The position numbers were made by a program, and so were the translations under genes. This document shows positions 1 through 6,053 of a stretch of DNA of 10,882 nt, piece by piece. Origin of the DNA: Burkholderia sp. (GTDB lineage: Bacteria > Pseudomonadota > Gammaproteobacteria > Burkholderiales > Burkholderiaceae). The stretch lies in assembly GCA_028292565.1 (NCBI GenBank), contig JAQGMD010000392.1, forward strand, positions 1 through 10,882, in the 5' to 3' direction. Position 1 is the stretch's first letter. Each line of letters starts with the position of its first letter. Under the pieces are notes generated by a model. It was given only the letters and a program-made list of their open reading frames with translations. It did no database searches and was not told the origin of the DNA.

Positions 1-520
1 CGACACCGAAGCGGGTCGCCGGTTGCAGCGGGAGGTTGCCCGCATTGTTAAGGCGGCCCCGGGAAGTGTCGGCGAAACCGCGCAGCGACATCCCTTCACC
101 GCGCAAGTTGTAGCTCACCTCCGCTTCAGCGCCGCGTGTCGTTGCGTCCGCCTGCGACCACAAACGCTGCCGGAATTCGCCCGCCGGATCCGCCGTGCCG
201 TCCTCGTCGACCGTCGTGCCGTCAACGCGACCGAAGACGAAATTTTTCACCTTGTTGTGAAACAGGTTGGTTTTCCAGCGCACCATGCGCATTGCCGTCG
301 AGATGCAATCCGATCGACCCCGTCGCCCGTCCGCCGAAAACGACGTGCTCCGTTCCTTGTTCACTGAGCCCAGGCGTCGCTCCGCCTCTCCGCCCGGCCG
401 TTCCGCCGTCTTCTCTTCGGTTTATGATTCCTGGACAGGCAGATTGAATGGCGAAACAAGCCGGCCTGCATCAGGCAAGCGGCTGTATCAAGGGCGGAAA
501 TGGATGCGCTTCATGCGCAT
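1..520 (-). pseudogene. Decayed ZnuD-like TonB-dependent receptor (runs off the left edge)
   Basis: On the minus strand one reading frame from about 286 down to 1 encodes an unmistakable outer-membrane beta-barrel stretch: VRWKTNLFHNKVKNFVFGRV, then a DEDG turn, GEFRQRLWSQADATTRGAEA, and GLNN-like strands ending LPLQPATRFGV. From memory this resembles the late barrel of Burkholderiales ZnuD-type zinc/heme receptors. A full receptor would need roughly 1.3 kb or more of plug and early barrel upstream, but the DUF2946-like gene ends at 527. The space between holds only a possible signal-peptide remnant (MKRIHFRP at 514, then a stop; other frames read LIQPLA-stop and CFAIQSACPGI). After that a second frame reads ATGSIGLHLDG, which resembles the strand normally just before VRWK but is one frame away from it. 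I infer an internal deletion removing the plug and most of the barrel, plus at least one frameshift near 285-295 and a stop near 490. The gene continues beyond base 1, so its 3' end is unseen. Confidence 0.5.
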
Positions 521-526
521 TGTTAA

Positions 527-889
527 TCAGCAGGCGGGCGGTGGCGCCCGGGAGGAGAAATGCGTGATGACGGGCGCATCCCGCGAGATGAATGCAGCCC
601 ATAACGCCAGCACATGCGCGCCGGTGACCAGCGGCGTAACGAAAGGGAGGAGATGGATGCTGTCGCCGACGGTTGCGGCATCGAATGCCGCGCATGAATG
701 GCTCACATGCTGCTGCTGGTCGTCGTCAGCGATGCCGGTAGCCGAAGAGAGCTGCATGAGTTGATACTGCAGGTCCCCGTGGTCGATGCGATGGCTCAGG
801 CCTGCCCACTGTGCAAAGAGCAAAGCCACCGCCAGCAAAATGGCAATGGCTCGCGGTGCGCGGCAGGGCGGGTAAGATATTTGCAACAT
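527..889 (-). CDS. Small DUF2946-like membrane/periplasmic protein, zinc-operon companion of the receptor
   Basis: This is a 120-residue protein. A hydrophobic helix at about residues 13-30 (ending LLFAQWAGLSHR) acts as signal anchor or signal peptide. It is followed by a His/Asp-rich segment with H33, H37, H61 and H64, the motif HSCAAFDAA at 64-72, a second hydrophobic stretch at about 85-101, and a tail FSSRAPPPAC. The LFAQWAGLxHR, HSCALFDAA and SSRAPP blocks match my memory of DUF2946-like proteins encoded just before ZnuD-type TonB receptors in Burkholderiales; their function is not established. The His/Cys content suggests metal contact in the periplasm (inference). The ATG at 889 is chosen because the hydrophobic N-terminus begins right after it; the open frame continues upstream but only into non-coding sequence and dksA. 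The start has no ribosome binding site and lies inside a palindrome and beside a TATAAT box. The remnant receptor follows directly downstream. Confidence 0.78.
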   Translation of the reverse strand: MLQISYPPCRAPRAIAILLAVALLFAQWAGLSHRIDHGDLQYQLMQLSSATGIADDDQQQHVSHSCAAFDAATVGDSIHLLPFVTPLVTGAHVLALWAAFISRDAPVITHFSSRAPPPAC

Positions 890-896
890 GGTTGCA
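882..896. promoter_or_regulatory. Putative Zur operator 1 (TGCAACATGGTTGCA)
   Basis: This is a perfect 6-3-6 inverted repeat, TGCAAC-ATG-GTTGCA. It covers the start codon of the DUF2946-like gene (887-889) and touches the TATAAT box at 896-901. The same 15-bp architecture, TGCAA-N5-TTGCA, recurs at 3799-3813 upstream of zur. The size, symmetry and position over the promoter fit a Fur-family repressor, and the gene content points to Zur. The palindromes are seen directly; the assignment to Zur is inference. Confidence 0.7.
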
Positions 897-901
897 TTAT
901 A
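896..901 (-). promoter_or_regulatory. -10 box TATAAT of the DUF2946/receptor operon
   Basis: The minus strand reads TATAAT (consensus sigma-70 -10 hexamer), followed by 6 bases and then the ATG at 889. Transcription starting about 7 bases after the hexamer would begin at or next to the ATG, giving a leaderless or nearly leaderless message; the lack of any Shine-Dalgarno sequence agrees. No good -35 hexamer is seen 16-19 bp upstream (that stretch reads around CTGGCGGC), so the promoter would be weak or depend on other contacts. Confidence 0.55.
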
Positions 902-972
902 GCTTGCGAAAGATGCATGCCGCCAGCCGGCGCATTTGCAAGCGGAGTAGGGACTGCGTAGCATCCATGTCC

Positions 973-1011
973 AAAAAGATAAGCGCACGACGCTCATCGC
1001 GTCGCACGCTT
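973..1011 (-). terminator. Rho-independent terminator of dksA
   Basis: Read on the minus strand, AAGCGTGCGACGC, a five-base loop GATGA, and GCGTCGTGCGCTT form a 13-bp stem, followed by ATC and five T. In RNA the two non-Watson-Crick positions are G-U wobbles on this strand but C-A mismatches on the other, so the hairpin is better formed for leftward transcription. It lies 46 bases after the dksA stop and separates dksA from the DUF2946 promoter. Confidence 0.8.
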
Positions 1012-1056
1012 TTCTTTCGTCTGTTGATGTTGCCCGAGCCGAGGCCCGGAGGGCGC

Positions 1057-1974
1057 TCAATCGCCGTACAGCTTTTGCTTGAGTTCGCGGCGCTGCTGCG
1101 CTTCCAATGACAGCGTCGCTGTCGGGCGGGCAAGCAGGCGCGGGATGCCGATAGGTTCTCCGGTCTCTTCGCACCAACCGTATTCGCCGGAATCAATGCT
1201 GGCGATGGACTGCTGCACTTTCTTCAGCAGCTTGCGTTCGCGATCGCGGGTGCGCAGTTCCAGCGCATGTTCCTCTTCGATCGTGGCGCGATCGGCCGGA
1301 TCGGGTACCAGGACAGTTTCACGCAGGTGCTCAGTGGTCTCGCCGGCGTTCTTGAGCAAATCTTTTTCAAGCTGCTGCAAACGCGCCTTGAAGAATGCCA
1401 GTTGCGCCTCGTTCATGTAGTCCTTTTCGCCCATCTTCAGGATTTGCGCTTCGGTCAACAGAGTGCCGTCGTCTTGGGCGGCAGGGGTCGGTTTAGTTGT
1501 TTTCGTGGCCACTTCTCTTACTTTCGAAACTACGGTTTGTTCAATTTTATCTGTTAATCCGGTGCTCGCATTGTTACTGCTCACATACGTACCGGGTGCA
1601 CCGGTTGTTGCTGCGCCGGCCTTCGGCGTTTGCTCCGATGTTTTATCTGTTTTCCCAGCCTTCTTTGCTGAATTCCTGACTGTGCCGGATTTTGCCGCCA
1701 ATGTCACCTTTTTCGCAGGATCGGTTTTCAGGGAGGTCTTCGAAGCCGGCTTTGTTGCCGCTTTTTTAACTGGTTTTGCAGCGCTCTTGGTGGCGGGTTT
1801 GGCCGCAGGTTTCGCGGTGGCTTTGACGGTTGACCTGCCAGGTTTTGCAACCGCTTTTCCCGCGGATCCGGCTGTCTTTGTTTTGGATGGAATGACGGCT
1901 GACTTCGCTGCCACCTTGCCGGGGCTTTTGGCTGCGGCGCTCTTGGTGGCGGATCTTGTAACGGTTGCCTTCAT
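1057..1974 (-). CDS. dksA: RNA polymerase-binding transcription factor DksA, single-Cys type, with long Lys/Ala-rich N-terminal tail
   Basis: This is a 305-residue protein. Residues ~172-305 are a canonical betaproteobacterial DksA: LTEAQILKMGEKDYMNEAQL at the start, the coiled-coil tip DPADRA with the acidic pair D225/D228 (D71/D74 in E. coli), a long coiled coil, and the globular end YGWCEETGEPIGIPRLLARP. DksA enters the RNA polymerase secondary channel and acts with ppGpp on rRNA and amino-acid promoters. At the four zinc-finger positions only the first Cys remains (C268, T271, S289, A292), so the fold should be independent of zinc, as in Pseudomonas DksA2 and many alpha/beta DksAs. Residues 1-~170 are low-complexity, rich in K, A, T, P and S with AKPAAKP-type repeats like histone H1 tails, and probably disordered and DNA- or RNA-binding (inference). 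The distal start is supported by GAGGG six bases before the ATG. Its own terminator follows. Confidence 0.95.
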   Translation of the reverse strand: MKATVTRSATKSAAAKSPGKVAAKSAVIPSKTKTAGSAGKAVAKPGRSTVKATAKPAAKPATKSAAKPVKKAATKPASKTSLKTDPAKKVTLAAKSGTVRNSAKKAGKTDKTSEQTPKAGAATTGAPGTYVSSNNASTGLTDKIEQTVVSKVREVATKTTKPTPAAQDDGTLLTEAQILKMGEKDYMNEAQLAFFKARLQQLEKDLLKNAGETTEHLRETVLVPDPADRATIEEEHALELRTRDRERKLLKKVQQSIASIDSGEYGWCEETGEPIGIPRLLARPTATLSLEAQQRRELKQKLYGD

Positions 1975-1978
1975 GGTA

Positions 1979-1983
1979 CCCTC
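1979..1983 (-). promoter_or_regulatory. Ribosome binding site of dksA (GAGGG)
   Basis: GAGGG on the minus strand, with the bases TACC before the ATG at 1974. It decides in favour of the long dksA product that includes the basic tail. No comparably placed site was noted in front of a start near the DksA core. Confidence 0.6.
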
Positions 1984-2037
1984 ATTTCCAATGAACTGCC
2001 CGGTATCCAGAGACTTTGCTTGAAAGGCCGTGCCGCT

Positions 2038-2056
2038 GGTTGCCGATCGGGCAACC
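2038..2056. repeat. Inverted repeat in the dksA upstream region
   Basis: GGTTGCC-GATCG-GGCAACC, perfect 7-bp arms with a 5-base centre, lies 64-82 bases before the dksA start. There is no T-run on the minus-strand side, so it is not a standard terminator for the GTPase gene. It may be an operator, an mRNA leader hairpin or chance. The 211-bp gap 1975-2185 also holds a weaker hairpin (ACCCG/CGGGT, 2073-2090) and the 10-bp palindrome CCCGCGCGGG (2110-2119). The dksA promoter should be here, but I could not pick a convincing -35/-10 pair. Confidence 0.4.
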
Positions 2057-2185
2057 GCCGCGTTTCAAGGAAACCCGGAATCTATCGGGTGCCAGGCGTG
2101 ACCTCAGGACCCGCGCGGGCCTTATTCACGCATATTGCCAAATGACTACCTCCGCTGCTTGAACCTACATCAAAACGAGCATAGT

Positions 2186-3220
2186 TTATACCAAACACTG
2201 TTCCAAACCGCGAATAAAAGTTTCTTTGGGGAGATTCTTGCCGATAAACACCAGCTTGCTGCCGCGAGCCTCGCCGTCCGCCCATTTCGCGCCCAGATCG
2301 CTACCCATGGTCTGGTGTACCCCCTGGAAAACCACCTTGCGGTCGGCGCCGGCCATCCATAACACGCCTTTGTAGCGGAGCATGCGCGGTCCATAAACCT
2401 GGACGAACCCGCCTAGCATCTCGTCCAGTTTCGCGCTGTCGAACGCGCGCTCACTTTTGAACACGAAAGCGGCGATGTCGTCCGAATGGTGCGCGTGGTG
2501 ATGATCATGATGCGCATGACCGCAATGCTCATGATCGTCGCAATCGTGATGCTCATGCTCCTCGGCTGCGAGGAAATCCGGATCTATTTCCAGTTTGTCA
2601 TTGAGATTGAAGCCGCGCAGGTCCAGCACTTCTGAAATCGGCGTCTTGCCGAAATCGACGTTGCCTATCGGTGCGCGTGGATTGATACGCTTCAGACGGG
2701 CGGTCAGGGCGCCCAGCTGTTGCGCGCCGACCAGATCGGTTTTCGAAATCAGCATCTTGTCGGCAAACCCCGCCTGGCGTTGCGCTTCTTCATGTTGGTC
2801 CAGCTGCTGCATTGCGTGTTTGGCATCAACCACGGTGACGATCGCATCCAGCAGATAGTTCGTGGCGACCTCATCGTCGATAAAGAAGGTTTGCGCAACC
2901 GGTCCGGGATTGGCCAGCCCGGTGGTTTCAATCACGACACGGTCGAAAGCGAGTTCGCCGGCACGGCGTTTTTGCGCCAGCGAGCTCAGCGCAACGATCA
3001 GGTCGCCGCGGACGGTGCAGCAGATGCAGCCGTTGTTCATCTCGACGATTTGTTCGGTGCTGTCCTGCACCAGGATTTCGTTGTCGATATTTTCCTGGCC
3101 GAATTCATTTTCAATGACGGCAATTTTGTAGCCGTGCGGCTCGCGCAGGATGCGATTGAGCAGCGTGGTTTTTCCGGCGCCGAGGAAGCCGGTGAGTATG
3201 GTGACGGGTATCAGTGCCAT
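2186..3220 (-). CDS. COG0523 (CobW/YjiA/ZigA family) GTPase, probable zinc metallochaperone
   Basis: This is a 344-residue G3E-class P-loop GTPase. The Walker A motif GFLGAGKTT is at 11-19. The metal-binding signature GCICC (CxCC) at 64-68 follows a conserved NNG, ETTG is at 98-101, and SKTD at 159-162 is the guanine-specificity motif. A His-rich loop at about 222-245 has some 13 His plus C227 and C233. The C-terminal CobW_C domain spans roughly 248-340, with LRYKGVLW. Family members hand metal to client proteins at the cost of GTP; those next to Zur are zinc-linked (ZigA, YeiR and ZNG1 relatives). The gene starts 15 bases after the zur stop, so the two form one operon under the palindrome at 3799-3813. 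It should be derepressed in zinc starvation. The exact client is unknown; cobalamin CobW is unlikely because no cobalamin genes are nearby. Confidence 0.93.
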   Translation of the reverse strand: MALIPVTILTGFLGAGKTTLLNRILREPHGYKIAVIENEFGQENIDNEILVQDSTEQIVEMNNGCICCTVRGDLIVALSSLAQKRRAGELAFDRVVIETTGLANPGPVAQTFFIDDEVATNYLLDAIVTVVDAKHAMQQLDQHEEAQRQAGFADKMLISKTDLVGAQQLGALTARLKRINPRAPIGNVDFGKTPISEVLDLRGFNLNDKLEIDPDFLAAEEHEHHDCDDHEHCGHAHHDHHHAHHSDDIAAFVFKSERAFDSAKLDEMLGGFVQVYGPRMLRYKGVLWMAGADRKVVFQGVHQTMGSDLGAKWADGEARGSKLVFIGKNLPKETFIRGLEQCLV

Positions 3221-3235
3221 GGGAGACCTAAGCTA

Positions 3236-3748
3236 TCAGTGCGCGCAGTCGGCGCACCATCCTTTAATGGTGAATTCAATGTCGTGGCTCTGGAAGCCCT
3301 TGCCCAGAGTCTCCCGCAACGCGTTTCGCAAGAGATCCGCTTCGCCGATGCTGTCGAGGCAAAACACCCTGGCGCAACGGGTGCATTTGAAATGGCCATG
3401 CTGATGCTGCGGCTGTGCCGTCTGATGCCGGCGTGGTGCAGCATGTTCCGCGCCCGCGCTGTAACGGAACACGCGGTCGTCGCCGGAAATCTTGTGCGCC
3501 AGGCCGGCGTCTGTCAGGCAGTCGAGCGCGCGGTACAACGTGACGCGGTCTATGTCGGCCAGCGTGTCCTGTACATCCTGATGGGAAAAGGCCCGCCCGG
3601 CGCCAAGCAGCGCCGCCAATACTTTCACACGGGCGGCGGTGACGCGCACCGACGCATTCTGCAATTGCGTCTCGGCGAGCACAGCAAGCGCTTGCGCGGT
3701 GGGCCTGCTACCACGCTGCACACCGGAAGCGGCTGGCTTGGCTTTCAT
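3236..3748 (-). CDS. zur: Fur-family transcriptional regulator, zinc uptake regulator Zur
   Basis: This is a 170-residue protein. The winged-helix DNA-binding domain is at about 30-95 (VRVTAARVKVLAALL, then the recognition helix around DRVTLYRALDCL at 67-78). The dimerisation/metal domain carries a His cluster HQTAQPQHQHGHFKC (108-122) and the structural zinc cysteines C122/C125 (CTRC) and C165/C168 (WCADC) at the very end. The two CxxC pairs and the short C-terminus are typical of Zur; a generic Fur or PerR is less likely because of the partner GTPase and the receptor remnant. With zinc bound it should repress its own operon and the DUF2946 operon through the shared palindrome (inference). 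The ATG at 3748 has no clear Shine-Dalgarno sequence, and the N-terminus is somewhat longer and Ala/Lys-rich before the fold begins, so a later start cannot be excluded. Confidence 0.88.
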   Translation of the reverse strand: MKAKPAASGVQRGSRPTAQALAVLAETQLQNASVRVTAARVKVLAALLGAGRAFSHQDVQDTLADIDRVTLYRALDCLTDAGLAHKISGDDRVFRYSAGAEHAAPRRHQTAQPQHQHGHFKCTRCARVFCLDSIGEADLLRNALRETLGKGFQSHDIEFTIKGWCADCAH

Positions 3749-3783
3749 GATGAATGACAGTTCGGCGTAACGAAGGTGCTGAA

Positions 3784-3789
3784 ATTATG
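3784..3789 (-). promoter_or_regulatory. Probable -10 box (CATAAT) of the zur-GTPase operon
   Basis: CATAAT on the minus strand differs from TATAAT at one base and lies 35 bases before the zur ATG. The palindrome at 3799-3813 falls in the spacer/-35 zone, where a bound repressor would exclude RNA polymerase. The -35 match is poor, so the exact start point is uncertain. Confidence 0.4.
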
Positions 3790-3798
3790 CCGCAATTT

Positions 3799-3813
3799 TG
3801 CAATCGAGTTGCA
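3799..3813. promoter_or_regulatory. Putative Zur operator 2 (TGCAATCGAGTTGCA)
   Basis: This inverted repeat, TGCAA-TCGAG-TTGCA, lies in the 79-bp gap between rlmI and zur, 51-65 bases before the zur start. It has the same arms and the same 5-base centre length as the element at 882-896, and both are preceded by T-rich sequence. It would mediate autoregulation of zur and control of the downstream GTPase. The palindromes are seen; binding by Zur is inferred. Confidence 0.7.
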
Positions 3814-3827
3814 CAAAACGTGACGGC

Positions 3828-5030
3828 CTACGGTTTGCAGAGCATCAGGCCTTTCAGGTACTCGCCTTCCGGGAAACTGGTGGTCATCGGATGGTCGACG
3901 CCCGCCGACAAGCGCTTCAGGATACGCGCGTCGACTTTCGCGTCGTTGGCGGCGCCGGCGACGATCTTCTGGAACAGGTCGGCGCTGATGGCGCCCGAGC
4001 AAGAATAAGTAAACAGCAATCCGCCTTCGCGCAGCAACTGCAAACCGAGCAGGTTGATATCCTTGTAGGCACGGGCCGCACGGTCGACGTGGTCGGGCGA
4101 TGATGCGAACTTCGGCGGATCGAGCACGATCAGGTCGAACGACTTGCCCTGTTCGCGCAATGTGCGCAGCGTTTTGAACACATCCGCATCCCACCATTCG
4201 GCCTTCGCGGGATCGAAGCCGTTGAGCGCCATATTGCGCTGGCCGACCGCCAGCGCTTCGCCCGACGAGTCGATCGAGATCACGCTTTTTGCGCCGCCTT
4301 TCAGCGCAGCAAGCGAAAAGCCGCCGGTGTAGCAGAAACAATTCAGCATATCGCGCCCGGCCGCCTGTTCCATGACCAGTTTACGATTTTCGCGCTGATC
4401 GATATAGAAACCGGTCTTGTGCCCGTGCTTGATGTCGACCGCATAACGCACGCCGTTTTCCGTCACCGGCGTTTCGTCCTGCGGTTCCTCGCCGGCTAGC
4501 ACGCCCGTCACCAGCGGCAAACCCTCGCGTTCGCGCACCGACGCATCGGAACGTTCGTATACATTCGGGCAGCCGGTCTCGGCGATCAGCGCCTGCACAA
4601 TGGCGCCCTTCCACGCTTCCACGCCGGCGGACTGGAACTGGCACACCAGGTGGCCGGTCTTGCCGCCGTACCAGTCGGCCACCAGTCCGGGAAAGCCGTC
4701 GGCCTCTCCGAAAACCAGCCGTATCGCATCGGTATCCTTCACCGTGGCCAGGCGCCAGGCGAGTGCATTTTTGATGCGCCTCTTGATCAGTGCATGATCG
4801 ACCGGCTCGTTTTCATTGAAGCTCCACACCCGCGCACGGATCTGCGACTTGGGGCTGAATGCGGCACGCGCCAAAAATTGCCCTGCCGAGGATTGCACCA
4901 GCGCAGTGGCGCCGGACTTTGTTTTTTCTTCCGGCTTGCCGTCGACGTGCTCGATAGCACTCGAAAAGATCCACGGATGACGGCGCAGCAGGCTTTTTTC
5001 CTTGCCTGGCTTGAGGGTGATGGTAAGCAT
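3828..5030 (-). CDS. rlmI: Class I SAM-dependent rRNA methyltransferase, RlmI-like (23S rRNA m5C1962)
   Basis: This is a 400-residue protein, the usual RlmI length. It has an N-terminal PUA RNA-binding domain at about 1-75 (LKPGKEKSLLRRHPWIF), a central EEHEE-like domain, and a C-terminal Rossmann methyltransferase. The block HKTGFYIDQRENR is at 204-216, SAM motif I LNCFCYTGGFSLAAL at 229-243, the acidic SAM-ribose residue in SIDSS at 252-256, DPPKF at 304-308, and SCS at 343-345 with the likely catalytic Cys. It methylates C5 of a 23S rRNA cytosine. It lies 44 bases after xerC on the same strand and probably shares its transcript. The ATG at 5030 is preceded only by a weak GAG. The paralogue family (RlmK/RlmL/YccW relatives) makes the exact target base an inference. 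Confidence 0.9.
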   Translation of the reverse strand: MLTITLKPGKEKSLLRRHPWIFSSAIEHVDGKPEEKTKSGATALVQSSAGQFLARAAFSPKSQIRARVWSFNENEPVDHALIKRRIKNALAWRLATVKDTDAIRLVFGEADGFPGLVADWYGGKTGHLVCQFQSAGVEAWKGAIVQALIAETGCPNVYERSDASVREREGLPLVTGVLAGEEPQDETPVTENGVRYAVDIKHGHKTGFYIDQRENRKLVMEQAAGRDMLNCFCYTGGFSLAALKGGAKSVISIDSSGEALAVGQRNMALNGFDPAKAEWWDADVFKTLRTLREQGKSFDLIVLDPPKFASSPDHVDRAARAYKDINLLGLQLLREGGLLFTYSCSGAISADLFQKIVAGAANDAKVDARILKRLSAGVDHPMTTSFPEGEYLKGLMLCKP

Positions 5031-5074
5031 GGGTACTCGATAAACAAAAAGGGGGGCTGCCGCGGGTCAGCGGT

Positions 5075-6049
5075 CTATTTTTCGGATTTGACCTTCTTCG
5101 CGCGTGGATGTGCGGCGTCATACACCTGGGTCAGCCGCTGGAAATCGAGCGACGTGTAGATCTGCGTGGCCGTGATCGAGGCGTGGCCGAGCATTTCCTG
5201 AACCGCGCGCAAATCGCCGGAGGATTGCAACACATGCGACGCGAACGAGTGGCGAAGTACATGCGGATGCACATCCACCGGGATGCCGAGCGATTGCGCA
5301 TGCGCTTTCAGGCGCCGTTGCAAGACGCGGGGCGAGATGCGCGTACCGCGCTCGGTGAGGAACAGGGGATTCGGGTCGCCCTTTACCAATACGCCGCGCG
5401 CCGCGAGCCATTTCGCAAGTGCCTGCATCGCGGGCGCGCCAACGGGCACGTTGCGCTTTTTATCGCCTTTGCCGGTCACGTTCACTTCATGTTCATCGAA
5501 GTCGATCCAGCCTGCGGAGCTATAGGCGCCGTCCTTGATAAAACGAACGTCGAGCGAGGACAGTTCCGATACGCGCAGGCCGCTCGAATACAGCAGCTCA
5601 AACATTGCGCGATTGCAGAGTTGGGTCGGGGATTCCGCGTCCCGGCCGGGGCGGCTTTCGGAGACCACGCGTATCGCGTCATCGGCCGACAGTGCTTTTG
5701 GAAGCGGTTTGTTGCGCTTGGGCGCTTTTACGCCATTTACCGGGTTCGAGGCTAGTGTGACCTGGTCGGCCAGCCATTCGAAAAAACCGCGCCAGGCAGA
5801 CAACTTGCGTGCGATGGAGCGGGCGTTCAGGCCTTTTGCATGCAACTGCGAAGCGAACTTGCGTATGTCGAAATGGGTGATTGCGTCGAAGGTGGCATCC
5901 CCGGGAAGAGCCTCGCTGAAAGCCGCCAGTTCAGCCAGGTCGCGCGCGTAGTTGCTGACGGTATGCGGCGACAGCTTGCGCTGCGTCCTGAGACTTTCGA
6001 GATAACGGTCAAGAAAAGCCCGGTTTGATGCTGCGCTCACATTTTCCAA
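5075..6049 (-). CDS. xerC: Tyrosine site-specific recombinase XerC
   Basis: This is a 324-residue chromosome-dimer resolvase subunit that acts with XerD at dif sites next to FtsK. The SAM-like core-binding domain occupies ~8-100 (RAFLDRYLESLRTQRKLSPH). The catalytic domain carries all the expected residues: R159 in SSGLRVSEL, K194 in TGKGDKKR, H263 and R266 in HPHVLRHSF, H289 in MLGHAS, and nucleophile Y298 in QIYTS. Adjacency to DUF484 is the classic dapF-DUF484-xerC order and supports housekeeping XerC rather than a mobile integrase. The start is TTG at 6049, since the frame is closed 24 bases upstream and no ATG is available; GTG at 6040 is the alternative. It begins 4 bases after the DUF484 stop, so translation is probably coupled. 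Confidence 0.95.
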   Translation of the reverse strand: MENVSAASNRAFLDRYLESLRTQRKLSPHTVSNYARDLAELAAFSEALPGDATFDAITHFDIRKFASQLHAKGLNARSIARKLSAWRGFFEWLADQVTLASNPVNGVKAPKRNKPLPKALSADDAIRVVSESRPGRDAESPTQLCNRAMFELLYSSGLRVSELSSLDVRFIKDGAYSSAGWIDFDEHEVNVTGKGDKKRNVPVGAPAMQALAKWLAARGVLVKGDPNPLFLTERGTRISPRVLQRRLKAHAQSLGIPVDVHPHVLRHSFASHVLQSSGDLRAVQEMLGHASITATQIYTSLDFQRLTQVYDAAHPRAKKVKSEK

Positions 6050-6053
6050 TGAC

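Noticed and set aside
890..1177. Upstream extension of the DUF2946-like open frame to 1177 (216 codons)
   Set aside because: The extra part overlaps the dksA 3' end and its terminator, has no family resemblance, and places the hydrophobic N-terminus in mid-protein.
1463..2023. Long plus-strand open frame opposite the dksA tail (hydrophobic, Val/Ala/Phe-rich)
   Set aside because: It is the antisense shadow of the Lys/Ala-rich tail (GCC/GGC and AAG/CTT complementarity); there is no signal-peptide logic and no ribosome binding site.
2500..2560. Short tandem-like repeat of CATGATG/CATGATC triplets
   Set aside because: These are the His/Asp codons of the GTPase metal-binding loop, not an independent repeat.
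2720..3757. 345-codon plus-strand open frame opposite the GTPase and zur
   Set aside because: It is antisense to two well-supported genes and shows no recognisable domain.
5031..5074. Possible terminator between xerC and rlmI (GCTG/CAGC followed by CCCCCC and TTTTT)
   Set aside because: The stem is only 4 bp with an 8-base loop; too weak to call, and the 44-bp spacing fits one transcript.
5075..6049. Tyrosine recombinase as the integrase of a mobile element
   Set aside because: Placement directly after DUF484, standard XerC length and full XerC-like sequence point to the housekeeping dimer resolvase; no attachment-site repeats were seen.
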